This document shows, one piece after another, positions 1-10,000 of a DNA stretch of 64,000 nucleotides. The notes below the pieces were generated by a model. It did not search any database. It saw only the letters and a program-made list of their open reading frames with translations, and had not been told where the DNA came from. Where the stretch lies: positions 186,001 to 250,000 of the forward strand of contig NZ_CP063399.1 in NCBI RefSeq assembly GCF_021729845.1, given 5' to 3'. Source of the stretch: Rhizobium sp. SL42 (GTDB taxonomy: Bacteria > Pseudomonadota > Alphaproteobacteria > Rhizobiales > Rhizobiaceae). A program made the position numbers and the translations under genes. How positions within the stretch are numbered: position 1 is the first letter of the stretch; the number at the start of each line of letters is the position of its first letter.

Positions 1-2
1 AC

Positions 3-953
3 TACGATACGCCGGAAGCGAGCGGTGAAGGCATCTACATTACCGCAGTCCGTTTTGGCGTCGAAAAGCCGCTGGGCATCGAGTACATAGACGAGGCGGT
101 CGAGATTGCAAGGAACAGCGATGTTGCGCTCGTCTTCGTCGGCCGCGATGGCGAGTGGGATACCGAAGGCCTAGATCTTCCCGATCTTCGCCTGCCGGGC
201 AGCCAGGACGAATTGATCAGCCGGGTCGCCGCAGTCAATTCGAAGACCGTGGTCGTACTGCAAACAGGCGGTCCTATTGAGATGCCTTGGCTCGACGAGG
301 TCGCTGCGGTCATTCAGTTCTGGTATCCCGGACAGGAACTCGGCAATGCAGTTGCCGACGTGTTATTCGGTGATGTCGAACCCGGCGGCAAGTTGCCACA
401 GACCTTTCCTAAGTCGCTAAAGGACAATTCGGCAATCACCGGCGATCCTGGAACCTACCCCGGCAGAGATGGACACGTCCGCTACGAGGAGGGAGTTTTC
501 ATCGGCTACCGGCATCATGATTCGCGCGGTATCGTGCCATTATTCCCCTTCGGCCACGGTCTCGGCTATACCGAGTTCACCTGGGGTGAGCCAAGTGTCT
601 CGTCGCGTGAAATGGGACATGAAGGCATTGCTGTCACGATCGACGTCCGGAATGTCGGAAGTCGCGCAGGTTCGGAACTCGTCCAGCTCTATGTCCGATC
701 TCCGAAAGCCAAGGTCGAGCGCCCGGACAAGGAACTAAGGGCGTTCGCCAAGTTGTTTATCTCCGCCGGACAGACTGGCACCGCGACGCTCAAAATCATA
801 CCACGCGACCTCTCCTACTACGACGAAGACGCGGGCGCTTTCCGCGCCGAGCCCGGCACATACGAAATCGTAATAGCCGCAAATGCTTCCGATATCAGGT
901 CAGTGACCCATATAGAGTTGTCCCACACCTACCTCATGCCACCCTCGGCTTGA
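3..953 (+). CDS. Glycoside hydrolase family 3 beta-glucosidase, C-terminal part (5' end outside window)
   Basis: The reading frame is open at the window edge, so only the last 316 residues are visible. Near the start it carries the GH3 C-terminal-domain signature (GRDGEWDTEGLDLPDLRLPG), followed by the P-G-Q-E-L-G-N-A segment and GHGLGYTEF. The last ~110 residues form a fibronectin-III-like domain (VTIDVRNVGSRAGSELVQLY), as in bacterial beta-glucosidases. Family knowledge: hydrolysis of terminal beta-glucosides. The N-terminal catalytic barrel with the nucleophile Asp lies upstream and cannot be checked. No signal peptide can be assessed. An internal ATG at 213 is not a credible start because homology continues upstream of it. 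Confidence 0.93.
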   Translation, partial: YDTPEASGEGIYITAVRFGVEKPLGIEYIDEAVEIARNSDVALVFVGRDGEWDTEGLDLPDLRLPGSQDELISRVAAVNSKTVVVLQTGGPIEMPWLDEVAAVIQFWYPGQELGNAVADVLFGDVEPGGKLPQTFPKSLKDNSAITGDPGTYPGRDGHVRYEEGVFIGYRHHDSRGIVPLFPFGHGLGYTEFTWGEPSVSSREMGHEGIAVTIDVRNVGSRAGSELVQLYVRSPKAKVERPDKELRAFAKLFISAGQTGTATLKIIPRDLSYYDEDAGAFRAEPGTYEIVIAANASDIRSVTHIELSHTYLMPPSA

Positions 954-993
954 ACGATCACGGATCCCTTACTCCCTCCCAGGAGCACCGTAG

Positions 994-1030
994 GACAAAG
1001 GGCTCGCCACCAAAAGACGAGCCCTTTGTC
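994..1030. terminator. Hairpin terminator between convergent genes
   Basis: A perfect 13-bp inverted repeat (GACAAAGGGCTCG and its complement) encloses an 11-nt A-rich loop. It lies about 40 bp after the beta-glucosidase stop and before the end of the opposite-strand porin-like gene. There is no long T-run, so a bidirectional structural terminator is the reading; strength is unknown. Confidence 0.7.
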
Positions 1031-1171
1031 ATTCGACCGACACCGACAATGCTGGCGTGGCCCGGACAGGTCCGGACGCGCCGGGCACTTCGATCAGATA
1101 CTTCGCACTAGGCCTATACTTTTCAGATGTCAGCTTTGCATACGCACAAGCGTTAAAAACTGGAGGACGAG

Positions 1172-2050
1172 TTAGAAGCGATACGCTACTCCCAGCATTG
1201 CAAAAGGCTGGACATCATCCTTGACGATCGGGCTGTCCTTGGCATCGCCCATCAGGAAGCCCGCTCCCGCCGTACCAGTCACAAGCCAGTTTTCGGTCAT
1301 CATGTAGGTGATGGAACCCTTCACATCGACCCGCTTGACGCCGGCTTTGGCATCATACTGCGCAAGGCCTGAGTTTGCCGATTGGGCGCTGGTAACGCCG
1401 AAATACGATTCCATGTGCTTGTCATCCGCCCAAGTACCGGAGACGTCGGCCGAAAAGAGAAAGCTTTCGTATCTGTACGACGCCTTGGCGCCAACGGTCC
1501 CCGTCAGGCCGTCGCTGCCGCCGATCGTCTTGTCGAGCTCTGCATAAGCTTCAAACGGCCCAACCTCATAGCTGACGATCCCGCCTATGATACCGCCTGC
1601 ATCAATATCGCCGAGGCCGCGCAGATAATCAGAATCATCTTCCTTACGCCCCAGGTCGTAGCCACCCTTCACGCCAGCCCTGAACCCATTGGCCTCGTAA
1701 AGATCGACTGTGACGCCTGTGATGTCGACACTGATACGGTCGCCGAACTCAGCCGAAATAATCGGTAATGGATTGATATCAAACTTATCCGAACCCTCGT
1801 ATTCGGGCATGTAGATAGCGCCTGCGCCGACGGTGACTTTCCAGTCGTGCAGCCTGTCACGGAAATCGCCATAACGCCCAGAATCAAACTCCTGAGGAGG
1901 GACGACAGCGACATCACCATTCTCAAGGTCGGCAGCCAGTGTTGTCACAGGCAGCAAACCAAGCGCGCTTGCCAGCACAATTGTCTGAACCGCGCCACGG
2001 GCGGAACTGGTCGTTTTTAGTCGCAGAAGGCGGGGTAGGTACCGGGTCAC
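1172..2050 (-). CDS. MipA/OmpV family outer-membrane protein
   Basis: A 292-residue protein with a basic N-terminus and hydrophobic signal peptide (about residues 18-39, TIVLASALGLLPVTTLAA). After it come alternating amphipathic strands and a C-terminal phenylalanine (MLGVAYRF), the usual outer-membrane barrel ending. The segment KVTVGAGAIYMPEYEGSDKF is the MipA/OmpV opening motif. The family makes small outer-membrane barrels, originally described as a scaffold for murein-synthesis enzymes; a transport or stress role here is not shown. The start is a GTG preceded by AGGAGT six bases upstream. The gene is monocistronic, and the next gene upstream on the same strand is a NolR-like regulator. 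Confidence 0.85.
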   Translation of the reverse strand: MTRYLPRLLRLKTTSSARGAVQTIVLASALGLLPVTTLAADLENGDVAVVPPQEFDSGRYGDFRDRLHDWKVTVGAGAIYMPEYEGSDKFDINPLPIISAEFGDRISVDITGVTVDLYEANGFRAGVKGGYDLGRKEDDSDYLRGLGDIDAGGIIGGIVSYEVGPFEAYAELDKTIGGSDGLTGTVGAKASYRYESFLFSADVSGTWADDKHMESYFGVTSAQSANSGLAQYDAKAGVKRVDVKGSITYMMTENWLVTGTAGAGFLMGDAKDSPIVKDDVQPFAMLGVAYRF

Positions 2051-2127
2051 TATATACTCCTATTATGGCTTGCGGGAAGGCATCGCTGGTGAGGGCTACA
2101 GCGAGTATTGAACGTCGGGAACAGGGG

Positions 2128-2451
2128 TCATTCCCCCGAGGGCGCTACTGCGCAACCGGAATCTGGGAGAATTTCGCCAAGTGTCGTCAGAAGTTTTCCG
2201 ACGGCGGGTGAGGTGCAGGAATAATGGATCGTCTGCGCATCACGGCGCCTCTCGACTAGCTCCCCGCGGAGCAGCTTCGAAAGGTGCTGTGACAGTGCGG
2301 ACTGACTGAGACCAACACACCGCGAAAGCTCACCGACTGAATACTCCCTTTGTGTGACATGATGCAGGATGGAAAGGCGCTTCGGGTTTGCGAGCAGCGA
2401 CAGAAATGCAGCGGCCACCGCGCAATGATCGGACAGAGCTTCAGTCTTCAT
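2128..2451 (-). CDS. ArsR/SmtB-family transcriptional regulator, NolR-like
   Basis: A winged-helix regulator of about 107 residues. FLSLLANPKRLSIL and the recognition helix CVGLSQSALSQHLSKL, then ERRRDAQTIHYSC, closely follow rhizobial NolR, a small ArsR-type repressor of nodulation and growth genes. No clear metal-binding cysteine pair (ELCVCDL type) is present, so metal sensing is not indicated. The tail is short and ends CAVAPSGE. Two ATGs are in frame. The second (2451) has AGGA six bases upstream; the first (2457) has its ribosome site too close, so the second is preferred. The target could be the adjacent porin-like gene, but no operator was identified. Confidence 0.8.
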   Translation of the reverse strand: MKTEALSDHCAVAAAFLSLLANPKRLSILHHVTQREYSVGELSRCVGLSQSALSQHLSKLLRGELVERRRDAQTIHYSCTSPAVGKLLTTLGEILPDSGCAVAPSGE

Positions 2452-2553
2452 GTGCATTCCTAAAAATCATAAGAGCCGCTGGACTTCATTTGATTGACCC
2501 ACACTGGTGAGGGAGGATTGCCGCAACATTACGGGACCGCAATTCATGGAAAG

Positions 2554-2605
2554 GTAGGTGGGACGGGCGGGCGGAGGCTGGCGGAACCTACATTACGCCC
2601 GTCCC
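2554..2605. other. Two interleaved inverted repeats downstream of the lipoprotein gene
   Basis: GGGACGGGCG (2560-2569) pairs with CGCCCGTCCC (2596-2605), while GTAGGT (2554-2559) pairs with ACCTAC (2586-2591). The arms are interleaved, so the two stems would compete or form a pseudoknot. The place, just after the stop of the opposite-strand lipoprotein gene, fits a terminator. The rest of the ~210-bp gap shows nothing else. Confidence 0.35.
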
Positions 2606-2670
2606 TTCGTCCGGTTGGGGGCCGGCCGATCGTGCTGCGCCGAGACAGCGCGCCTTTGACAGCTATCCTG

Positions 2671-3558
2671 CTACTGTTGGACGGGTGTTCTCGGCTGCTT
2701 GTCAGTCCATTGCGGCGGCGCGCCAACCTTGTCGGCAACAATGCCCGCAAGGCCGGGAGACCGCCCGAATGCGTCGCAGGCAGTATATTTTGGCTTGCCT
2801 CCAAGCGCCGAATTCACCCGCTGTGCCGAAGGCAGGGACAAATCCAAACCCTTGGGTTCCTTGCCGGTCATCAGAATACTTGAGAAGTATTTGCCGAAGT
2901 TTGATGCGAGGCTGTAGGCGTCGCCGACCTCTGACACGCGCGCGTTGTTGGTGATCGAATTGGCGCCCTTCGACCAGACCACCGCGGCCAATTGTATGCC
3001 GGCACTGTCGACAGCCTCGGCTTCGACAGCGAGCCCACCCAAACCAGCCGGCAGACGCGGAATGCCGACTGGAAGCGCAAGGCTGCTTCCCAGGGAAACG
3101 ATGGTCGAGACGCCGGCCATCGTCTTGCTCGTGGGAACAACGTCAGTGACGACGGCACGGACTGTCAGGTCAGCGGGCTGGCCTGTTGGAACCAACTGAT
3201 ATTTGTCGCTGAGGGCAACACAAACGGCACGGTCCAGCGCATTTGTGACAAGCGCTCGATCTTGCATGGCCTTGATGCGCGCGGCGGCGGCCGACGAGAA
3301 CGTCGATGGAAGGATGGCGACTGTTTCCACGCCAGACAGACCCTGAGCATCGACGAAGGTGCGTGTCTTGGTGAAGTTGCCTTTGGCGGGGCTGAGCTGA
3401 TCATAGGATGTTAGAGTTCCGCCCTCTTTCAGTGAAACGGATGTGCATCCCGCCATCACAAGCAAGAGCGGCATCGCGACGATGGCAACCGTTAAGCGGC
3501 GCTCGTCCCTATTGCAGAGGGTAGGTTCAAGACATTCCGAAGCTTGTTTCTGGTGCAC
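2671..3558 (-). CDS. Putative lipoprotein, DUF3313-like
   Basis: About 295 residues. A hydrophobic run ends in a lipobox (LLLVMAGC), so export and lipidation are likely. The body (NFTKTRTFVDAQGLSGVETVAILPS and DKYQLVPTGQPADLTVRAVVTDV) resembles DUF3313-type envelope lipoproteins of unknown function. The GTG start at 3558 is chosen because AGGAAA precedes it; a longer frame to 3600 exists. The signal region is unusually long (about 38 residues before the Cys), so the true start could be further in. It sits ~95 bp after the histidine kinase on the same strand and may be the third gene of that operon. Confidence 0.6.
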   Translation of the reverse strand: MHQKQASECLEPTLCNRDERRLTVAIVAMPLLLVMAGCTSVSLKEGGTLTSYDQLSPAKGNFTKTRTFVDAQGLSGVETVAILPSTFSSAAAARIKAMQDRALVTNALDRAVCVALSDKYQLVPTGQPADLTVRAVVTDVVPTSKTMAGVSTIVSLGSSLALPVGIPRLPAGLGGLAVEAEAVDSAGIQLAAVVWSKGANSITNNARVSEVGDAYSLASNFGKYFSSILMTGKEPKGLDLSLPSAQRVNSALGGKPKYTACDAFGRSPGLAGIVADKVGAPPQWTDKQPRTPVQQ

Positions 3559-3651
3559 TTTCCTGCCCTCTTGGATCACTTGCGCAGAACCTGCGGGCAA
3601 AGCATTGCCGTAACATTACAAGATGTTCCGCGGTCAGAATTCCAATCGCGT

Positions 3652-4989
3652 TCAGACCAGAATTCTGAATGTTGTGCCCGAGGGTGTGCTATCCATGCTC
3701 ACATGGCCGTGGTGATTGGCAACGATCTGCTTCACAAGGCTCAAGCCAAGGCCGGCACCCGTGCTACGCGGTGTGAGGCGGTAAAACGGTTCAAACACCT
3801 GTTCGCGCTGGTCTTCCGGGATGCCGGGTCCCTCGTCAGAAACCGCGATCTCACCATGCCCGGAAACCGTCACCGAGATTGCGCCTCTGTTGCCGCCATG
3901 ATCGATGGCGTTGCGCACCAGATTGCTGATGGCGCGTTGCAAGGCGGGTCGGCTCCCTTCCCGTTCAACTTGATCGACGTTGCTTTCAAACGAGATCTCA
4001 TAGCCGCCCGCGATCGCCATCGGCGCAAGATCGGCCACCACCGAGCGGGCGATCTCGACCAGATCGACGGTTTCATGCACATCCGTCGCCTGAACGTTGC
4101 GCTCGAAGTCGAGAAGCTGTTCGGCCGTCTCCCCCAGCCGTGCGACATCGGCCATCAGGCGGCGTCGCTCGCCGCCTTCCGACATGCCTTCGATCCTCGT
4201 TTGCATGATGGCAATGGGTGTTCTGAGTTCGTGCGCCGCATCGATCAGAAAGCGTTGCCGCGCTTGAAATTGTTCCTCCAGGCGCTCAAGGATACTGTTG
4301 AAGGCGATGATAAGCGGGGTCACTTCTTTCGGCACGTCTTCGACCGGAAGCCGCGATCCGGGACGCCTGGGGTCGATCTCCGGCGCCTTGCTGACAACCG
4401 CATTGAGGCCGGCAAGGGCATGCCTGACGACACGGGGTACAGTGAAGAAGATGGCGGGCAGTGCAATGGCCAACAAAGGCAGGTAGATGGGATAGGTCTT
4501 CGTCAGCATGGTCAGAAACGTCGCGCTTCTGCTTGTGTTTCCGCCGTACATAACTCGGACTTCCCCAAGAGCCGTATCGATACGGTCGATGGACGCCACC
4601 TCGTCCGTTTCTGCGGCGCCACGGATGTCGCCATCTCTGATCAGCCTGACAAAAGGCGCCATCTCTGCATAGGGCGCCGGTACTGCGCCATAGGACGCTG
4701 TCATTCCGTCCGGCGTTGCGACGACGAACCACAAGCGATCATTTTCCGCCTTGAAGGACCGAAGAGCCAGGTTCTCTTGAATGACGAGCTGTCCTTGTGC
4801 ATCCCGTGCCACCGCCTCGTAGAGCGCTGCACCGAGCTTGTCCTGCAGCCCCACTGTCGGCGACAGGATCATGGCGCCATAGACACAGAGACCGACAATG
4901 ACGGCCGCAACGACTGCGACAAAGACGAGACTGAGCTGCCAGCTGAGCTTCCACCAGAGAGACGGATTGGGTATTGTCGCCGCAGCCAT
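3652..4989 (-). CDS. Sensor histidine kinase of a two-component system
   Basis: A 445-residue membrane kinase. One membrane helix lies at about residues 18-40 and a second at about 168-190, enclosing a ~125-residue periplasmic sensor region. The phospho-acceptor motif AAHELRTPIAIM has His253. N-box residues lie around 356-360 (NLVRNAIDHG), then DEGPGIP, and the G2 box GAGLGLSLVKQIVANHHG, so all catalytic boxes are intact. The start ATG overlaps the stop of the response-regulator gene by one base (TAATG), showing translational coupling. Divergent to an RND pump, so sensing a pump substrate or envelope stress is a reasonable inference; the ligand is unknown. Confidence 0.92.
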   Translation of the reverse strand: MAAATIPNPSLWWKLSWQLSLVFVAVVAAVIVGLCVYGAMILSPTVGLQDKLGAALYEAVARDAQGQLVIQENLALRSFKAENDRLWFVVATPDGMTASYGAVPAPYAEMAPFVRLIRDGDIRGAAETDEVASIDRIDTALGEVRVMYGGNTSRSATFLTMLTKTYPIYLPLLAIALPAIFFTVPRVVRHALAGLNAVVSKAPEIDPRRPGSRLPVEDVPKEVTPLIIAFNSILERLEEQFQARQRFLIDAAHELRTPIAIMQTRIEGMSEGGERRRLMADVARLGETAEQLLDFERNVQATDVHETVDLVEIARSVVADLAPMAIAGGYEISFESNVDQVEREGSRPALQRAISNLVRNAIDHGGNRGAISVTVSGHGEIAVSDEGPGIPEDQREQVFEPFYRLTPRSTGAGLGLSLVKQIVANHHGHVSMDSTPSGTTFRILV

Positions 4990-5684
4990 TATTCTTCCTT
5001 CAGGAGATATCCGACACCGCGGATGTTATGAACCGTGACGCCAGCCGAGGACTCCGAAAGGCGCTTTCGCAAACGTGAGATATGCGCATCGAGTGCATTC
5101 GACTGTATCTCCTCCTCATAGTTGTACACGGCCGTTTCGAGTGCGGACCGAAGCACGGTTTTGTCCTTGCGCTTTGCCAGGGCGATGAGAACGAGCAGTT
5201 CGCGGCGAGGCAGTTCCAGCAAGGCCGACCCAATCATGACATTCATATTGAGCGGATCGATGATCATCTTGCCGACTGCGATTTTCTCTTCGACGACATT
5301 CGGCGGACGTCTTAGCACTGCGCGTAGCCGCGCCATCAGCTCATCGACCAGAAACGGCTTTCCGAGGTAATCGTCCGCGCCACCGTTTAGCCCCTCAATT
5401 CGCTCCTTTGGCTCGTTTCTTGCTGTCATCACGATAATCGGCGTGTCGACCCCTGCCCGCCTGAGCTTGGGGATAAACGTCAGACCTTCCCCATCCGGCA
5501 AACGACGATCGAGAAGGATCGCGTCATAGGTGTTCTGTCGAGTGAGTTCACAGGCATCGGCCAGCAGCATGGCATGGTCGATGACCACTCCCTGTTTGCT
5601 TAGGGCAGCGCTCAGGGCCTCAGCCAGTTCCTTCTCATCTTCGATCAGCAACAGTCTCATGGTCGACGCCCTCGTTTGCATCAT
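4989..5684 (-). CDS. OmpR-family response regulator
   Basis: An N-terminal receiver domain (RLLLIEDEKELAEAL acidic pocket, phospho-acceptor Asp in DAILLDRRLPDGEG, Lys in YLGKPF) is followed by a winged-helix DNA-binding domain ending NIRGVGYLL. The longest frame runs to 5762, but the ATG at 5684 has AGGAG six bases upstream and is preferred; the ATG at 5660 begins directly at the domain. It partners the kinase encoded immediately downstream. The likely target is the divergent efflux promoter and perhaps its own. Confidence 0.92.
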   Translation of the reverse strand: MMQTRASTMRLLLIEDEKELAEALSAALSKQGVVIDHAMLLADACELTRQNTYDAILLDRRLPDGEGLTFIPKLRRAGVDTPIIVMTARNEPKERIEGLNGGADDYLGKPFLVDELMARLRAVLRRPPNVVEEKIAVGKMIIDPLNMNVMIGSALLELPRRELLVLIALAKRKDKTVLRSALETAVYNYEEEIQSNALDAHISRLRKRLSESSAGVTVHNIRGVGYLLKEE

Positions 5685-5848
5685 TCTTCTCTCCTGCCAA
5701 CGTTGCCGCAGGATTACGGAGAGCTCGTGTCGAGCCGGTAATGCTGCTGCAATTGTCGACATCTATCCACGGGAACACCAGTCGCTCGATGTGCGACGAG
5801 GCCGCCTACATGCGGCCATGTTGAGTTCGACCGAGAAGGATGTTCGTA
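5685..5848. promoter_or_regulatory. Divergent promoter region between two-component system and RND pump
   Basis: About 160 bp separate the response-regulator start from the adaptor start on the other strand. This must hold promoters for both directions and is where the regulator would be expected to bind. I could not assign convincing -35/-10 boxes or a clear direct repeat. Confidence 0.4.
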
Positions 5849-7006
5849 ATGACGCCCATTTGGACCCAAAAAATCGCCACAGCAGGAATGCTGCTCGGCG
5901 GCTGCACTCTTGCTTTCCTCTATCTCGATCCTGCCCGGGGCACGGTCGATGCGAACGAACGCGTCAAGAATATCGTGGCGTCCGTATCCGCACTACAGTC
6001 AAACAGGCCGTTGGAACTGACGCATACAGAAGTGACCAAGGTCGAGCGGGTTTCGATGATCGAGCGCCTGCGCGTCAGCGGCGAGCTTCAGCCGATCAAT
6101 CGCCTGGTGATGCGGGCACAAACCGGAGGAAAGGTCCTAAACCTCGCTGTTCGTGAGGGCGAGCGGGTGAAAGCTGGCGACGTCATTCTCAGCTTCGAAA
6201 CGGACGATTTGCAATCGACGCTGCTGCAACGCGAGAGCGATCGCGATGCCGCCGAGGCAGAGCTGACGCTGGCCATGCAGGCGCTGAGCCGGATCGAACA
6301 ACTTGTTGCAAAAAGCGTCACATCCAAAGAGCAACTGGAAAGGGCCAAAAGGGACGTCGCCGCCAACACATCCAAGGTGCAGAGCCTTTCGGCACAGGTC
6401 GATATCGCCCGTGTAGCGCTGCGCAATACGGAGGTTACCGCCCCCTTCGACGGAATTGTTGCGAGCCGCGCTGTCGAGGCGGGCTCGCAGGTGAGCGCAG
6501 ATGCCGAACTGCTGACCATCGTCGATACCGACATTCTGGAAGCGAAGGTTCTGGTTTCCACCCGCGACATCTTGCGCGTGACCCCAGGCCAGACCGCCGA
6601 ACTGCAAATAGACGGCATGGATGGCCTGACGATTGAAAGCAGGGTCACCCGGATCAATCCGGTCGCCGACAGCGGCACGCGCTTCGTGCCTGTCTATCTG
6701 CAGCTTTCCAATCGTGACGGACGGCTCTGGGGCGGGATGTTCGCCACTGGTTCAATCCTCGTTCGGGAGAAAGCAGATGCGCTCGTGGTTCCTGCTATTT
6801 CTCTGCGGAAGGACGAGACCGGTGACTATGTGCTTAGACTCCACAACGGCCATCTTCAACGCCAGCCCGTGACCGTCAGACAGGCTTGGAACGGCAACAG
6901 CCTGATCGAGATTGCGGATGGCCTGAAGGACGGTGATACGATCGTGACCGCTCCACTGCCCGAGTTGCAGCCCAATGTTGCCGTGACCCTCGACAAGGCC
7001 GGCTGA
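5849..7006 (+). CDS. RND efflux periplasmic adaptor (membrane fusion protein)
   Basis: 385 residues. An N-terminal hydrophobic segment contains LLGGC, a possible lipobox, so the protein may be lipid-anchored. A split biotinyl-lipoyl domain (GGKVLNLAVREGERVKAGDV ... VTAPFDGIVASRAVEAGSQV) flanks a coiled-coil hairpin at about residues 125-195. Beta-barrel and membrane-proximal domains follow. It links the inner-membrane pump to an outer-membrane channel; no TolC-like gene is nearby. The start at 5849 is preferred over 5840 because AAGGA is correctly spaced for it. One base separates its stop from the permease start. Confidence 0.92.
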   Translation: MTPIWTQKIATAGMLLGGCTLAFLYLDPARGTVDANERVKNIVASVSALQSNRPLELTHTEVTKVERVSMIERLRVSGELQPINRLVMRAQTGGKVLNLAVREGERVKAGDVILSFETDDLQSTLLQRESDRDAAEAELTLAMQALSRIEQLVAKSVTSKEQLERAKRDVAANTSKVQSLSAQVDIARVALRNTEVTAPFDGIVASRAVEAGSQVSADAELLTIVDTDILEAKVLVSTRDILRVTPGQTAELQIDGMDGLTIESRVTRINPVADSGTRFVPVYLQLSNRDGRLWGGMFATGSILVREKADALVVPAISLRKDETGDYVLRLHNGHLQRQPVTVRQAWNGNSLIEIADGLKDGDTIVTAPLPELQPNVAVTLDKAG

Positions 7007-7007
7007 G

Positions 7008-10000
7008 ATGTTCCTGACCCGTATTTCCGTCACCCATCCCGTCTTCACCACCATGATGATGGTGGCCCTGCTGGTGATAGGCATCTTCTCCTTCCAGCGG
7101 CTTGGGCTGGACCAGTATCCTGATGTCGACGTTCCGATCGTCGTGGTGATGACGACCTACTCGGGCGCCACACCCGAAACCGTCGAGACAGAGGTGACCC
7201 GCCCGATTGAGGACGCCCTGAACTCAATCGGCGGACTGGATGAGATCACATCGACGTCCTATGAAGGACGCTCAGTTGTAACGGCGAAGTTCAAGCTGGA
7301 GGTTCAGGGGGCTACTGCGGCACAGGACGTCCGCGACAAAGTCGCCGCAATTGAGGCTGACTTTCCTGACGACGCCGACAAGCCCATCGTGTCGCGCTTC
7401 AATCCGTCGGATCAGCCCATTTTGTCGATCGCCATCAGCTCGACATCGCTGGACGTCCCTGCCCTGACAACCGTCGCCGATCAGCGTGTCGTGCGGCAAC
7501 TGACGACGATCTCCGGCGTGGGTCAGGTCACGCTGATCGGGGCCCAGAAGCGGCAGATCGAGGTTTCCATTGACGACACGCGGATGCGCGCGCTGCGCGT
7601 CGGCATCAATGAGGTGATCGACGTTCTGCGCAACGGCAACCGCAACAGTCCAGCAGGTAGCCTGATCAGCACGTTCTCCGAACGCACCATTCAGGTACAG
7701 GGCCGCGTCGAGCAGCCTGACGACCTGCTTGACATGATCGTTGCACAACGCGGTGGCGCGCCGATCTATCTGCGTGATGTCGCCAACGTTTCGGATGGCG
7801 CCGCCGACGCCGAAAGCCGCGCGCTCTATAATGGCGAAACGGCCCTCGCCATCGATGTGGTGAAGGTGCAGGACGCCAATACCGTGCAGGTCGTGGCCGA
7901 CGTCAGGAACCGTCTCGTTCAACTGAACAGGGAACTCGCCGCCCAGAATGTCCAACTCCGGGTCGTCACCGATGCATCGACAGCGATCGAGGAATCGGTC
8001 ACCCAAGTTCAGGCCACGCTGATCGAAGGCGCGGCACTTGCCGTCGCCATCGTCTTCCTGTTTCTCAACTCCTGGCGCAGCACCGTCATCACCGGCCTGA
8101 CACTTCCGATCGCGATGCTTGGTACGCTGGCGGTTATCAGTTTCCTCGGCTTTACACTCAACACACTCAGCCTGCTGGCGCTGACCCTGTCGATCGGCAT
8201 TCTGGTCGACGATGCAATCGTCGTGCGCGAGAACATCACGCGGCATCTGCACATGGGCAAGTCGCATCTGAGGGCAGCGCTGGACGGCACCAATGAAATC
8301 GGCCTTGCCGTGATCGCCACGACGCTGACGATCGTTGCAGTCTTCCTGCCGGTCGCCTTCATGGACGGCATAGTCGGCCGCTTCTTCTACGAATTCGGCG
8401 TCACGGTTTCTGCCGCAGTCCTCATTTCACTCTTCGTCGCCTTCACCCTAGATCCGATGTTGTCCAGCGTCTGGTATGATCCCGATTCGCATCCGAATGC
8501 GAAACGCGGAGCCATTGGGCGCCTGATCGCACGCTTCGATCACGGCTTCGAATGGCTGGCCAATCAGTACCGCCATGTCATCGGCTGGACACTGCGCCAC
8601 CGTTTCGTGACGCTTCTTGCAACCGTCGGCATCTTCATCGGCAGCCTGTTCATGGTGCCCCTGGTCGGCGCGGAGTTCGTGCCTGGCGCCGACGAGGGCC
8701 GCTTCCAGATCAACGTGACGGCGCCTGTCGGCTCCTCCCTCGACTACACCGCGACGAAAGTCCGCCAGGTCGAAAATGCGCTTAGGGAATTCCCCGAGGT
8801 CGAGACGATCTATTCGACCATCAACACGGGCGGGATGGTCGGCAAGCACCGCGCCGCCGTGCTGGTGCGCCTGGTGGCTCTCGAGCAGCGTAAGCGAACC
8901 CCGCTCACGCTGGCAAACCCGATCCGCGAGCGGTTGTCCGTCATTCCGGGCATCGAGATTGCCATTGTGCAGGAAGGGCTTGGCGGCGGCGACAGCCCGA
9001 TCCAGCTCAGCATACTTGGAGATGACCGCGCGATCATCGAGAAGATCGCCTCGGATCTTGACAGCGATATGCGCAGGATCCCGGGCATGGCGGATGTGAA
9101 TTCGAGCGCCAGGGAAGTGACCTCCATCCTTTCGGTGCGCCTGAAGCGCGAGGCGGCGAGCGATCTTGGCATGACCAGATCCAATCTTGCCGCCTCGCTC
9201 TCTCCGCTCGTCGGCGGCGAAGAAGTTTCGAACTGGACCGATGCCACCGGCGAAACCTACGATATTGTCGTGCGCCTGCCGAGCGAGCAGCGCGCTGATC
9301 CGGCGATGATCGGCGCGCTTATGCTGACGACCGGGCGAACGGACGAGAACGGGGCCCCAATCCTGGTCCAGGTCGATCAGATCGCCGATCTCAGCCCCGT
9401 CCCGGCGGCTTCCGAAATCCGCCGCCTCGACAATCGCCGCGAGGTGCTGGTCTCTGCTGATGTATCCGGCCGGACGCTCGGCGACGTCACAGCCGAGTTG
9501 CAGACGCTGATCGACAGCTTCGATCTGCCCGCCGGCTACCACATCCGTTTCGGCGGGGAATCGAAGAATATGCAAGAGACCATGGGCCATATGGCGGCGG
9601 CGCTGGCGATGGCCGTAATCTTCATCTATCTGGTGCTGGCCTCACAGTTCGGCAGCTTTTTGCAGCCGCTTGCGATCATGGCCGCCCTCCCCCTTTCACT
9701 CGTCGGTGTCCTGCTCGGCCTCATGGTCGCCGGCAGCACGATCAACATGTTTTCGCTGATCGGCTTCATCATGCTCATGGGCCTGGTTACCAAGAACGGT
9801 ATCCTGCTGGTCGACTTCGCGAACCGGGAACGGCGGCGCGGGCTTTCGCTCAATGATGCTCTGATCAGCGCTGGAACCATCCGCTTCCGGCCGATCGTCA
9901 TGACCACGCTTGCCATGATAGTCGGCATGATCCCGCTCGGGATGGCCGTCAGTGGTGGCGGTGCGCAGCGATCCCCGATGGCGCATGCCGTTATCGGTGG

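Noticed and set aside
3544..5031. 495-codon plus-strand ORF
   Set aside because: It lies entirely opposite the histidine kinase, whose domains are all intact; its residue pattern (Arg/His/Asp-rich) is typical of an antisense shadow.
7272..9590. Long minus-strand ORFs of 331 and 380 codons
   Set aside because: Both are antisense to the RND permease, with no recognisable domain.
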